A stretch of 64,000 nucleotides of DNA, taken from Phycisphaerales bacterium. GTDB lineage: Bacteria > Planctomycetota > Phycisphaerae > Phycisphaerales > UBA1924. Made by a program: the position numbers and the translations under genes. The DNA lies in the NCBI GenBank assembly GCA_905339235.1, contig CAJPFG010000007.1:1-64000 (forward strand). Reading direction: 5' to 3'. This document shows, one piece after another, positions 7,452 to 15,315 of this stretch; position 1 is the stretch's first letter; each line of letters begins with the position of its first letter. Below the pieces are notes generated by a model. It saw only the letters and a program-made list of their open reading frames with translations. It did no database searches and was not told where the DNA came from.

Positions 7452-8381
7452 TTACACCCGCACCATGGCGGCGTAGTCGGCGTAGCGCTTGTCGATCTCG
7501 GGGCGGGTCAGGTTTTTCAGGCGGTCGAGGCTGAAGGCTTCGATGGTGAAACTCGCGATCACGGTGCCGTGCACGAGCGCCCGACGGACGCTGTCGAATG
7601 ACCCCGCGGTCTTCGCGGCCTCGGGGTCTTTTCCTTGGGTTGCGAGCGAGCCCATCAGGCCGCCGGCGAAGGTGTCGCCGCAACCGGTGGGGTCGATCAC
7701 CTGCTCGGTGGGATACGCGGGGAGGGCCGCGATGCCCTCGCGGTGCACCAGCAGGGCGCCGTGCTCGCCCTTCTTGATCACCACGAACTTGGGGCCCATC
7801 TCGAGGATGTGCCGCCCGGCGGAGACGACGTTCTTGCGGCCGGTGAGAAGTTCGGCCTCGTCGAAGTTCAGGACCAGACCATCGACCTTCCGAAGCAGAA
7901 CCAGCAGGTCGCTCTTGGCGGTATTGATCCAGAGGTCCATGGTGTCGGCGACGGTGAGCGAGCGCTGGGGGAGTTGCTCCACCATGCCGATCTGCACGCC
8001 CGGGTGTGTGTTGGCGAGGAAGACGAATCGCGAGTCGCGGTAGGACCCGGGGACCTTGGGCGGGGCCTCCGCGAGGACGCCCAGTTCGGTAAACAGCGTG
8101 TCGCGGCCGTTCATGTCGGGGTGGTACTTGCCGCCCCAGGCAAAGGTTTTGGATCCCTTGCGGACTTCGAGGCCGGTCAGGTCCACGCCGCGGAAGTGGC
8201 TAAGGGTGCTCATGAAAGTCGGGGGGAAATCATCGCCGACGCACGCGACGAGGCGCACGGGTGTGTAGAAACTGGCCGCGGCGGCGAAGTACGTGCCCGA
8301 CCCGCCGAGGACCTTGGAGGCGTGCCCCGTGGGGGTGTAGACGGTGTCGATGCCGATGGTGCCGGTGACGATGAGGGACAT
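7452..8381 (-). CDS. PfkB-family carbohydrate or nucleoside kinase
   Basis: A 309-residue ribokinase-fold enzyme. The N-terminal GTIGIDT and GGSGTYFAAAASFY correspond to the first PfkB signature, and DPTGCGDTFAGGLMGSLA is the second, with the catalytic Asp and anion hole. The lid segment is short. The family phosphorylates ribose, fructose, adenosine and related alcohols with ATP; NFDEAELLTGR and KKGEHGALL are typical of the adenosine/sugar kinase branch, but the substrate cannot be set from sequence. It is the first gene of a likely three-gene minus-strand unit with the amidotransferase and glycosylase. Confidence 0.88.
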   Translation of the reverse strand: MSLIVTGTIGIDTVYTPTGHASKVLGGSGTYFAAAASFYTPVRLVACVGDDFPPTFMSTLSHFRGVDLTGLEVRKGSKTFAWGGKYHPDMNGRDTLFTELGVLAEAPPKVPGSYRDSRFVFLANTHPGVQIGMVEQLPQRSLTVADTMDLWINTAKSDLLVLLRKVDGLVLNFDEAELLTGRKNVVSAGRHILEMGPKFVVIKKGEHGALLVHREGIAALPAYPTEQVIDPTGCGDTFAGGLMGSLATQGKDPEAAKTAGSFDSVRRALVHGTVIASFTIEAFSLDRLKNLTRPEIDKRYADYAAMVRV

Positions 8382-8407
8382 GGGGTGGAGTGTAGAAGAG
8401 GTTTGGG

Positions 8408-9289
8408 CTACTCGCGCGCGAACACCGGGAAGTCCTCGACCGTGATCTCGAAGGGGATGACGTGCAGGTCGTCGAAGACGATGATCTCGGCCTTGGCGAT
8501 CTGGGCCATGGCGGCGCGGTCGAAGGTGGCGTCCTGGACCATGATGATGGTCTCGTCGCGGAGTTCGATTTCCTGGCCGTAGTTGATGACATTGAAGACG
8601 GTACCGTCGTGGCGGGTGAGGATCAGGCCGCCGAAGACGGGTTCGGTGCCGGGCTTTTTCGCGTCGCCCTCGCGGAACTTTCGTACGCGGACCTCGAAAC
8701 CCAACTGGAACTGCTCGAGCCTGGCTTCGGCCTTGGTCAGGAGGAACGTGAGGCCGGGGGCGACTTCGACGGCTTCCTCGACGGCCTTGAGCGGGATGGT
8801 TTCACGGTGGACCTTGCCGGCGGCGAGCACGTCGACGCGGGCGGTGGCGCGGGTGATCCAGGCGGGCAGGCGGGGCAGGCCGCGGATGGAGTCGTTCGCG
8901 TGGAAGCGCGCATCCTGGTCGGGCCGCAGGCAGGAGGTGAAGGCCTCGGCGATTTCGCGGCGGCCGGGCTTGTAGTTTTCGTGGCTTGGGCGCTTCAACT
9001 CGCTCGCGAGGTTTCGTCCCTGATCGTCGAGGACCTGGGTGATCTCCATTCCCAGCACCCGGAAGGGTGTGGCTGGGCGGAGGCTGGTGACCATGGCCGA
9101 CATGCCGAAGATCCGGTCGATGCGCCCGGTGGATTCGGGCTTGTTCTGATTCATGTTCAGGCGGGATTCGACTTCGCAGGTGTAGAGCGCGCAGGAGATG
9201 CCGTCGCGGGGCGGGGGCTGCTGGACGCTTGGGCGCGCGGGGGGCGAGAGGAGCAGGAACGCGGCAAGGATGGCTGGAGCGTGGATCAT
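8408..9289 (-). CDS. Secreted protein of unknown function
   Basis: A 293-residue protein with an N-terminal hydrophobic signal (MIHAPAILAAFLLLSPPARP) and a mainly beta-predicted body. No catalytic motif was recognised. Visible features are two cysteines near the N-terminus (SCALYTCEVE), a segment LILTRHDGTVFNVINYGQ and an acidic C-terminus (FDDLHVIPFEITVEDFPVF). The ATG at 9289 is chosen because the signal peptide starts there. It lies 26 bases upstream of the PfkB gene on the same strand, so it may be part of that operon. I do not recognise the family. Confidence 0.65.
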   Translation of the reverse strand: MIHAPAILAAFLLLSPPARPSVQQPPPRDGISCALYTCEVESRLNMNQNKPESTGRIDRIFGMSAMVTSLRPATPFRVLGMEITQVLDDQGRNLASELKRPSHENYKPGRREIAEAFTSCLRPDQDARFHANDSIRGLPRLPAWITRATARVDVLAAGKVHRETIPLKAVEEAVEVAPGLTFLLTKAEARLEQFQLGFEVRVRKFREGDAKKPGTEPVFGGLILTRHDGTVFNVINYGQEIELRDETIIMVQDATFDRAAMAQIAKAEIIVFDDLHVIPFEITVEDFPVFARE

Positions 9290-9398
9290 GGGGACTCCGT
9301 TCTGCGCGCGGGCGGGGCCGCATGCTCCAGACAGGATGCGCCGGCGAGCGGGTGCGGGCACTGGTGTTGCGCGGAAGTGACACGCGCGGGAGCGCGCG

Positions 9399-9896
9399 TC
9401 AGATTTCGCGGATGAGGTCGATGGTGGCCGCGCGGAAGCCGCAGGTCTCGCAGACGCGGCGGGCGTGTTCGTTGGCGAGTGCGGTTTCGAGGCGGATCTG
9501 CTTGGCGCCGATGGCGCGGAAGCGGGCGATTGCTTCGTTCAGGAGGGCGGTGGCGACGCCCTGGCGGCGGAAGTCGGGCTGCACCCAGAGATCGTGGAGG
9601 TAGGCGAACTCGTCGAGGCGGTAGATGGGGATGTTGCGTTCCATCGAGCCGACGATGAACCCGACGATCGCTGGCGGCGTGCTGTGGCCGGTGGAGTCGG
9701 CGACGAGAAAGATGCTGCGCGGGTCTGCGGCTCGCTGGGGGAGCCATCGTTCGTAGCGCTGGACGACATCGGGGAGCATGGCGAAGCGCTCCGGGTCGAG
9801 GGCTTCGTGGTGGGCGCAGATGGCCGCGACCATGGGGAGGACGGCGGGGACGTCGGCGGGTGTGGCGGGGCGGATGGTGAAGTTGGCAGGGGGCAT
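9399..9896 (-). CDS. GNAT-family N-acetyltransferase
   Basis: A 165-residue single-domain GNAT protein. The N-terminus TIRPATPADVPAVLPMVAAI, the beta-4 segment EFAYLHDLWVQPDFR, the acetyl-CoA pyrophosphate loop RRQGVATALLNEA and the C-terminal NEHARRVCETCGFR are all typical. It would transfer an acetyl group from acetyl-CoA to an amine; the substrate is unknown. Its start codon (9896) lies 30 bases from the divergent gene at 9927, so the two share a very short promoter region. Confidence 0.88.
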   Translation of the reverse strand: MPPANFTIRPATPADVPAVLPMVAAICAHHEALDPERFAMLPDVVQRYERWLPQRAADPRSIFLVADSTGHSTPPAIVGFIVGSMERNIPIYRLDEFAYLHDLWVQPDFRRQGVATALLNEAIARFRAIGAKQIRLETALANEHARRVCETCGFRAATIDLIREI

Positions 9897-9914
9897 GATG
9901 TGGCTCTCTGACGA

Positions 9915-9926
9915 TATACTTTGAAC
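9915..9926 (+). promoter_or_regulatory. Extended -10 element placing the start site at the initiation codon
   Basis: TATACT (9915-9920) is followed by exactly six bases and then the ATG at 9927. Transcription would begin at or next to the A of the ATG, giving a leaderless mRNA; there is no ribosome-binding site. No good -35 hexamer was found at the expected distance. Confidence 0.5.
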
Positions 9927-10196
9927 ATGGTCGCACCCCGCAAGGAAGAACGCCCCGTCATGGAGATGGCGAAGGAGTTTTACGTGCGCCACCTTCGCTC
10001 CAAACTCGAACCGCGTGAGAACGGCAAGTTCCTGGTCTTGAACGTGGACACGGGCGAATACGAGTTGGATGCGGACGACGTGTCGGCGACCGAGCGTGCC
10101 ACAAGCCGCTTTGGAAACGCACGGCTGGCGATTCTGCGAGTCGGGCACGAGGCCGCGTACCGGCTCGGCGGCGCCGGCAAGGCCAAGTCCGCGTGA
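9927..10196 (+). CDS. Small partner protein of aspartic protease
   Basis: An 89-residue basic and acidic protein (EFYVRHLRSKLEPRENGKFL, then LNVDTGEYELDADD, then RFGNARLAILRVGHEAAYR). It resembles the small proteins encoded directly upstream of prokaryotic clan AA aspartic proteases. Its stop overlaps the next start (GTGA), so the pair is translationally coupled. The ATG is used rather than the TTG two codons earlier because the -10 box ends at 9920. Role unknown; an antitoxin-like or substrate/partner role is possible but not shown. Confidence 0.7.
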   Translation: MVAPRKEERPVMEMAKEFYVRHLRSKLEPRENGKFLVLNVDTGEYELDADDVSATERATSRFGNARLAILRVGHEAAYRLGGAGKAKSA

Positions 10197-10558
10197 TTCG
10201 CGGCATCGTCAATGAGTCTCTCGAAGCGATGATTGACATCGATGTCCTCGGTGCGGGTGGGCGTCTTTCAGTCGCGGCCGTGATCGACACCGGCTTCACC
10301 GGTTTTGTGACGCTACCACGGGAGACTATTTCGGCGCTCGGGCTCACGTTTGTGGCGGAGTCTGAAGCCACGCTCGCAACGGGGCAGGTAGCCGTGCTTC
10401 GCGCGTATCGAGCGAGAGTATCGTGGCCGGCGGGCGTGTTCGATGTGCTCGTCCTTGAATCCGACACTGCCCCACTTGTCGGAATGTCGCTGCTGCGAGG
10501 ATTGACCGTCAGGATCACGGTGGTGGCCGGCGGCGATGTGATTCTCACAGAGGCATGA
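10193..10558 (+). CDS. Clan AA (retropepsin-like) aspartic protease
   Basis: A 121-residue protein whose core AAVIDTGFTGFVTLPRE carries the D-T-G active-site triplet of retropepsin-like proteases, followed by VLESDTAPLVGMSLLRG, the conserved second-half motif (L-x-G-x-x-L-L) of bacterial single-domain members. Such proteins act as dimers, each giving one catalytic Asp. It starts with GTG overlapping the stop of its partner gene by four bases. Prokaryotic members of this family are poorly characterised; the neighbouring partner suggests a two-gene module that moves as a unit. Confidence 0.8.
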   Translation: MIRGIVNESLEAMIDIDVLGAGGRLSVAAVIDTGFTGFVTLPRETISALGLTFVAESEATLATGQVAVLRAYRARVSWPAGVFDVLVLESDTAPLVGMSLLRGLTVRITVVAGGDVILTEA

Positions 10559-10668
10559 CACCGGGTCATTTGGCACCTGCCGAAATGCAAGCGCACGGGC
10601 AACTTCCCACTCGAAGCGGTTGAGCCCGGTCGCTTGATGGGCGGCTCGGTCGCGGCTTGCGCGCTGCG

Positions 10669-11529
10669 TCAGGGAGGTGCGCCGGAGTGTTGAAGGATGC
10701 TCGTCGCGGCGGGCGCGGTGGTGGGTTGGCGCGGCGCGGGGTGCGTGGCGGGATGAGCGTGCGTTGGGGACGCGGGGGGCGAGGCGCCGGGGATAGGTCC
10801 GATGGGGCTCATAGGACTCATAGGAGCCATGGGAGCCATGGGAGTCATGGGAGTGATGGGAGTTGTGGAGTGCGTGGCGCTTGGGGTGGTGGTCGGAGGG
10901 TTGGCGGGAGTGGCTGGCGTGTCGGAGATGCGTGGGGTTGGCGTGGCCGCGGGGGTTGGTGTCGGGGTTGGCGTGGGGGTTGGGCGGGGAGGCGGAGAGT
11001 GCGCGGCCGCGTGGTGGGCGGTGTGGGTGGGCGAGTGGTTGGATGGAGAGGCCGCGGAGCGGGACGGGCCTGCCGGCGTGTGGGGCTCGCGGGGGTTGCC
11101 GGGATCGGGCTGCGGGGTTGAGGAGGAACCAGCGCGGGAGCGTTGGCGCGGGGCGTCGTCGGCGGAGATGAGGGGCGCGGCGGTGGCGCGGAAGAGGTTG
11201 TTGGCGGCGAGGCGTTTTTCGTGGAGGTTGGTGGCGTTGCGGGCGACGTATTCGAGTTCGTTGATGGAGGTGACGCGAGCGCTGGCCGCGCGGAGGGTGG
11301 TGCAGATGCGGGCGAGTTCGAGGATGGCGTGGAGGTGGGCCTGGACGGCGGGGTTGGTGGTGAGGCGGTCCCAGTCGCTGTCGGTGAAGTTGGGGTCGTG
11401 GAGGAGGGACTGGAGGTCGAAGCCGCGCTTGGCGAAGACGAAGAGGATGGTGCGGTCGCGCGGGGAGAGGGGAGGGGTGGCCGCGGGGGAGGGGTTGGAG
11501 GCGGGGGATGTGGGGGTATCCGCGATCAC
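10669..11529 (-). CDS. Pro/Thr-rich protein with small N-terminal helical domain
   Basis: A 286-residue protein. Residues 25-125 form a folded, probably helical, region (LSPRDRTILFVFAKRGFDL, FTDSDWDRLTTNPAVQAHL, NATNLHEKRLAANNLFRA); the remainder is low-complexity Pro/Thr/Ser/Ala with Met-Pro and Thr-Pro repeats, for example near nt 10800-10865 and 10945-10985. The helical part is reminiscent of small DNA-binding or phage packaging proteins, but this is a weak impression. GTG at 11529 is the start because a promoter ends exactly six bases before it. The disordered tail is as long as the domain. Function unknown. Confidence 0.55.
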   Translation of the reverse strand: MIADTPTSPASNPSPAATPPLSPRDRTILFVFAKRGFDLQSLLHDPNFTDSDWDRLTTNPAVQAHLHAILELARICTTLRAASARVTSINELEYVARNATNLHEKRLAANNLFRATAAPLISADDAPRQRSRAGSSSTPQPDPGNPREPHTPAGPSRSAASPSNHSPTHTAHHAAAHSPPPRPTPTPTPTPTPAATPTPRISDTPATPANPPTTTPSATHSTTPITPMTPMAPMAPMSPMSPIGPIPGASPPASPTHAHPATHPAPRQPTTAPAATSILQHSGAPP

Positions 11530-11535
11530 GAACGG

Positions 11536-11563
11536 ATGATACGGATTTTGAAAGGTATGTCAA
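11536..11563 (-). promoter_or_regulatory. Sigma-70-type promoter, minus strand, leaderless
   Basis: Read on the minus strand: TTGACA (11563-11558), 16-base spacer, TATCAT (11541-11536). Six bases later is the GTG of the Pro/Thr-rich gene, predicting a leaderless transcript. Confidence 0.7.
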
Positions 11564-11615
11564 GGGACTTGTAGGAATTTGTTTGGATTTTTTGTCTGAA
11601 TTCTCTGTATTCGTT

Positions 11616-11643
11616 TTGACATACGGGTACACGGTAGTATAGT
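11616..11643 (+). promoter_or_regulatory. Sigma-70-type promoter, plus strand
   Basis: TTGACA (11616-11621), 16-base spacer, TATAGT (11638-11643), one of the best consensus promoters in the window. It drives the gene at 11695 with a 5' leader of about 45 bases containing GAGGG before the ATG. Confidence 0.75.
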
Positions 11644-11671
11644 ACATGGTATTCTGCATACGGTACCCGTA
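11622..11671. promoter_or_regulatory. Inverted repeat straddling the promoter (putative operator)
   Basis: TACGGGTAC at 11622-11630 and its exact complement GTACCCGTA at 11663-11671 flank the -10 element and start site. Binding of a dimer to both arms would block RNA polymerase. The downstream gene product has DNA-binding features, so autoregulation is plausible. Confidence 0.55.
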
Positions 11672-11694
11672 CGACGTCAACGAGGGATCAGACA

Positions 11695-12510
11695 ATGCCG
11701 ACAATCACGCTGTCCGAGGCCACGTTTGCCAAGGTGAAGGCATGCGCCGAACCGCTCGTGGATGACGCCGACTCGGTCATAGCCCGCGTGTTCGATTATT
11801 ACGCGATGCACCACGCGATGTACTTCAATGGACGCTTGGGGATCGCAAAGCCGAACCCCATCCGACTTCCGATTGGATCGCGCGAACTCACGCATACCCG
11901 TCTGCTCACGGCGACGATTGACGGAAGGGAATTGCACCGCCCTGATTGGAACAGTCTGACACGTGAGATGCACGAACTGGCAAGGAAACGCCTCGGTTCA
12001 TTCGAGGCCGTCCGCAAGGTCACGAGCGCAAACCTCCGCCAGGGTCGCTTCGAGGAGAACGGCTATCGCTATTTGCCCGAGGTCGATTTCTCCATACAGG
12101 GTTGTGATGCGAACAACTCCGCGGAGAGTTCGCTCCGGCTTGCGAAGGCGATGAGCATCTCGCTGCACCTGACATTCGAGTGGCGGGAGCGGGATGATGC
12201 CTCGCACCCAGGGCAAGCCGGCATGATGGGATGGGATCCGACGTCCCGCGATGCGGGGCTCATGGCCGACGGGAGTTCACGCTCGTGGCACGACGCCACC
12301 AAACAGGCAATTGAGAGAATTGCAAGGGACCGTCCGCGACGAGAATTCACCCTTGCGGAGCTGGAGGCGCTAGAACTTGGTCGAGTTGTCAAGGAGACGG
12401 GCTCAAAGGGTGCGACGCCGGAAGCCACGCTTCGCCGGGTTTGCCAGGAACTTCGTGACGAAGGCTACCTTGATTTTCTTGACAACGACGGGACGTACCG
12501 ACTGCGATGA
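11695..12510 (+). CDS. Putative DNA-binding protein with C-terminal winged helix
   Basis: A 271-residue protein. The N-terminus (MPTITLSEATFAKVKACAEP, then DDADSVIARVFDYY) resembles a SeqA/ribbon-helix-helix-like dimerisation segment. The middle contains conserved-looking LARKRLGSFEAVRKVTSANL, RYLPEVDFSIQGCDAN and LTFEWRERDD. The C-terminal 55 residues (LRRVCQELRDEGYLDFLDN, GTYRL) match the winged-helix pattern found at the C-terminus of Dam-replacing and several restriction endonuclease proteins. Lower G+C than neighbours and a strong palindromic promoter suggest acquired DNA. It could be a nuclease-associated regulator or a restriction-type protein; no PD-(D/E)xK motif was clear. Confidence 0.6.
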   Translation: MPTITLSEATFAKVKACAEPLVDDADSVIARVFDYYAMHHAMYFNGRLGIAKPNPIRLPIGSRELTHTRLLTATIDGRELHRPDWNSLTREMHELARKRLGSFEAVRKVTSANLRQGRFEENGYRYLPEVDFSIQGCDANNSAESSLRLAKAMSISLHLTFEWRERDDASHPGQAGMMGWDPTSRDAGLMADGSSRSWHDATKQAIERIARDRPRREFTLAELEALELGRVVKETGSKGATPEATLRRVCQELRDEGYLDFLDNDGTYRLR

Positions 12511-12520
12511 GTCCCTAGGC

Positions 12521-12558
12521 GCATAGGAGCGCATATGAACGCATAGGAGGCATAGGAG
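12521..12558. repeat. GCATAGGAG repeats, downstream edge of four-helix-bundle cassette
   Basis: Three exact copies of GCATAGGAG (12521, 12541, 12550) and one variant (12531) occur just after the stop of the four-helix-bundle gene (minus strand). The same element recurs at the other end of that gene. Confidence 0.8.
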
Positions 12559-12566
12559 AGAGGGGG

Positions 12567-13148
12567 TCACCGCTCGGGAGCTCCGGGCTTGCCGCGGCTT
12601 TGAAGGCGTGCGCGGGTCATGGCTTCGCGCAGGCCGCCGTTCTTGAGGAAATCCTGCTCGAGGCGGCGCACCTGCTGGTCCAGGAGGTAGTTGGCCTGGT
12701 GAATGAGGCAGATGGCGATGTTGGCGACGACGTCGGCGGGACGAGTTTCGATGAACTCGCGGTAGGTTTCGAACGACTCGTCGGTGCGCGTTCGGGTGCC
12801 GAGGTGCCGGACAAAGCGGGACTTCTCTGATTCCTTGTCCCAGAGCGGCAGGTCGCGGATTCGGAGGTAGTCGCGGTAGTCGGAGAGAAGCTCTTCGAGG
12901 CTGGCGCGGGCGACGTTGGTGAGTTTGATCTCCATCTCTTTGGAGGTCAGACCGGCCTTGCTGCCTTCGACGATGTTCTGCTTTCCGGAGCGCGCGGCCT
13001 GGACCATCTGGTCAATGGTGCGGTCGCCTCTCGTGAGGAATCGATCGCAGAACCGGGCGGTGATGTCGAAGACGATTTCGGCCTTTCGGTAGGAAAGGAG
13101 AAGTTTGTAGTCGCGGTGGACTGGCAGGAAGTGCTTTGGCGAGGACAT
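12567..13148 (-). CDS. Four-helix-bundle protein (23S rRNA IVP / Avd-like family)
   Basis: A 193-residue helical protein. The family pattern is visible as YRKAEIVFDITARFCDRF, the AARSGKQNIVEGSKAGLTS block (normally A-x-S-I-x-x-N-I-x-E-G) and SLEELLSDYRDYL. Members are encoded in 23S rRNA intervening sequences, as accessory proteins (Avd) of diversity-generating retroelements, or as solitary genes. They form ring-like oligomers and can bind nucleic acids. No reverse transcriptase or rRNA is present here, so it is a solitary member. The ATG at 13148 follows AGGAGG by ten bases. Both ends of the gene carry the same short repeat family, suggesting a mobile or expanding cassette. Confidence 0.85.
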   Translation of the reverse strand: MSSPKHFLPVHRDYKLLLSYRKAEIVFDITARFCDRFLTRGDRTIDQMVQAARSGKQNIVEGSKAGLTSKEMEIKLTNVARASLEELLSDYRDYLRIRDLPLWDKESEKSRFVRHLGTRTRTDESFETYREFIETRPADVVANIAICLIHQANYLLDQQVRRLEQDFLKNGGLREAMTRARLQSRGKPGAPER

Positions 13149-13159
13149 TGGTCTTATGC

Positions 13160-13220
13160 CTCCTCTGCGTTCCTCTGATTTCCTATAGGAGGCATAGGAA
13201 TGCATAGGAAAGCAGAGGAG
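13160..13220. repeat. Palindromic repeat leader of four-helix-bundle gene
   Basis: CTCCTCTGC (13160-13168) and GCAGAGGAG (13212-13220) form the ends of a long hairpin. Inside lie the palindrome TCCTATAGGA (13181-13190) and two GCATAGGAA copies (13192-13209 region), variants of the repeat at 12521-12558. Confidence 0.75.
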
Positions 13221-13261
13221 CAGGCCAGTGTACCGGAAAGCGCCTGCCTCTGGCGTGGCGG

Positions 13262-15058
13262 TCAGTCCTTCCCCGCCACCTTCGCCCACGTGTCTTTCAG
13301 CGTCACGGTGCGGTTGAAGACGAGTTTTGCGGGCGTGGTGTCGGGGTCTACGCAGAAGTAGCCGAGGCGTTCGAACTGGTAGCGTTCGCCGGGCTTGGCG
13401 TCTTTGAGGGCGGGGTCGATGTGGGCGGTGAGTACTTCGAGTGAGTTTGGGTTGAGGTCGTCGATGTGGTTGCCGGTGCGTTTGCCGGGTTCTTCGGCGG
13501 TGAAGAGGCGGTCGAAGAGGCGGACTTCGGCGGGGATGGCGTGCTCGGCCGAGACCCAGTGGAGCGTGCCTTTCACTTTGCGCGCGGGCGTGCCGTCGGG
13601 GTTGAGCGGGGCGTCGCCGCCGCGGGTGGCTGGGTCGTAGGTGCATCGGACTTCGGTGATGTTGCCGGCGGCGTCCTTCACGACGCTGGCGCACTTGATG
13701 AAGTAGGCCCAGCGGAGGCGGACTTCCTGGCCGGGCGCGAGGCGGAAGAACTTTTTGGCGGGGACTTCCATGAAGTCTTCGTGCTCGATGTAGAGGACCT
13801 TGGAGAAGGGGACTTTTCTGGTCCCGCCTGAGCCGCCGCGGGCCTGCTCCTCGGGGTTCACGACGAAGTCGAGCATGTCCACCTTGCCCTCGGGCCAGTT
13901 CTCGATGACGACCTTGAGGGGGCGGAGCACGGCCATGGCGCGGGGGGCGACTTTGTTGAGGTGGTCGCGGACGGCGTTTTCGAGGCGGCCGATGTCGATG
14001 GAACTCTCGACCTTGGTGACGCCGACATCTTCCATGAGGTTGCGGAGAGATTCCGGCGTGTAGCCGCGGCGGCGGAGGCCGGCGATCGTCGGCATTCTGG
14101 GATCGTCCCAGCCCCTGACGTGGCCGTCTTCGACCATCTTGAGGAGGTTGCGCTTGGAGAGGATGGTGTAGGTGGGGCGGAACTTGGCGAACTCGATCTG
14201 CTGGGAGTGGTGGATCTTTTTGCCCCAGGGGCCGCGGCCGTCGTCGGTGCGGCCTTCGTTAACGGCGTCGATAAACCAGTCGTAGAGGGGGCGGTGGTCC
14301 TCGAACTCGAGGGTGCAGATGGAGTGGGTGATGCCTTCGGCGGAATCTTCGAAGCCGTGGGCCCAGTCGTACATGGGGTAGACGCACCATTCGGCGCCGG
14401 TGTGGGGGTGGGTCTCGTGAAGGATGCGGTACATGACTGGGTCGCGGAGGTTGAAGTTTGGGGAGGCGAGGTCGATCTTGGCGCGGAGGGTCATTGAGCC
14501 GTTTGGGTGCTTCCCTTCTTTCATTTCGCGGAAGAGGCGGAGGGATTCGTCGATGGGGCGGTCGCGGAAGGGGCTGGTGGAGGGGATCTGGGGCGTGCCG
14601 CGGCGTTTGCTGACTTCGTCGGCGCTGAGTTCGCAGACGTAGGCCTTGCCCTTGCGGATGAGTTCTTCGGCGAAGTTGTACATCTGCTCGAAGCAGTCGG
14701 AGGCGAAGAAGAGACCGCCGCCGTTGGGGCCGTCGAAGTCGCCGCCGAGCCACTTGACGTCATTGGTGATGGAGTCGACGTACTCCTGCTCTTCTTTGGT
14801 GGGGTTGGTGTCGTCGAAGCGGAGGTTGAACTTGCCGCCGTACTTCTTGGCGAGGCCGAAGTTAAGGCAGATGGACTTGGCGTGCCCGATGTGGAGGTAG
14901 CCGTTGGGCTCGGGGGGGAAGCGCGTCTGGACTCTGGGGGTGCCGTCGGGCCACGTCCCCCACTTCTTCGCGGCGTTGTCCTGCTCGATGATCTGCTCGA
15001 TGAAGTTGAGGGGTCGGTCGGCGGGCGTTGGAGCGGGATGTTCGGCGGGTGTTGACAT
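13262..15058 (-). CDS. glnS: Glutaminyl-tRNA synthetase
   Basis: A 598-residue class I synthetase that attaches glutamine to tRNA-Gln. The HIGH signature is in [15 protein letters not shown] and the KMSKS-equivalent in [15 protein letters not shown]; GlnRS-specific sequence includes [23 protein letters not shown] residues ([19 protein letters not shown]), the [19 protein letters not shown] block and the C-terminal beta-barrel anticodon-binding domain. The ATG at 15058 gives a normal N-terminus before the catalytic core; longer versions would add a frame without family similarity. It converges on nothing close and is preceded on its strand by a 257-base spacer. Presence of both GlnRS and GluRS is common in planctomycetes. 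Confidence 0.97.
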   Translation of the reverse strand: MSTPAEHPAPTPADRPLNFIEQIIEQDNAAKKWGTWPDGTPRVQTRFPPEPNGYLHIGHAKSICLNFGLAKKYGGKFNLRFDDTNPTKEEQEYVDSITNDVKWLGGDFDGPNGGGLFFASDCFEQMYNFAEELIRKGKAYVCELSADEVSKRRGTPQIPSTSPFRDRPIDESLRLFREMKEGKHPNGSMTLRAKIDLASPNFNLRDPVMYRILHETHPHTGAEWCVYPMYDWAHGFEDSAEGITHSICTLEFEDHRPLYDWFIDAVNEGRTDDGRGPWGKKIHHSQQIEFAKFRPTYTILSKRNLLKMVEDGHVRGWDDPRMPTIAGLRRRGYTPESLRNLMEDVGVTKVESSIDIGRLENAVRDHLNKVAPRAMAVLRPLKVVIENWPEGKVDMLDFVVNPEEQARGGSGGTRKVPFSKVLYIEHEDFMEVPAKKFFRLAPGQEVRLRWAYFIKCASVVKDAAGNITEVRCTYDPATRGGDAPLNPDGTPARKVKGTLHWVSAEHAIPAEVRLFDRLFTAEEPGKRTGNHIDDLNPNSLEVLTAHIDPALKDAKPGERYQFERLGYFCVDPDTTPAKLVFNRTVTLKDTWAKVAGKD

Positions 15059-15315
15059 TCGGGGCAAGGGTAGCGGGGGGCCCGCGCGAAACCGACGGCG
15101 AGCGATTCGGCCGGAATCGTGAGCGATCGCGCGGGGCGCGGCGGCGGGAGGGCACCCGGCGGGAACCCCGGCTGGGCCTAGTATTTGGCTCGCATGGAGG
15201 TGGGATGACTGATGTCCCGCACCCGCGCATCTTCGTGGAGACACGTTGAGATGCCAACAGTCCGATGGCCGCGCCTTGTGGGCGGAGGCCGCCGGGCCCA
15301 ACGAAAGGAATCTGC

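Noticed and set aside
10313..11704. Long minus-strand frame across the Pro/Thr-rich gene and the region upstream
   Set aside because: The alternative frame is a string of Arg, Pro and His with no start site context, while the frame at 10669-11529 has a promoter and a folded N-terminal domain.
12567..13148. Diversity-generating retroelement
   Set aside because: The four-helix-bundle protein resembles Avd, but no reverse transcriptase, template repeat or variable-repeat target gene was found nearby.
12521..13220. CRISPR-like reading of the GCATAGGAG repeats
   Set aside because: Repeats are nine bases long, irregularly spaced and lack unique spacers of uniform size; no cas gene is present.
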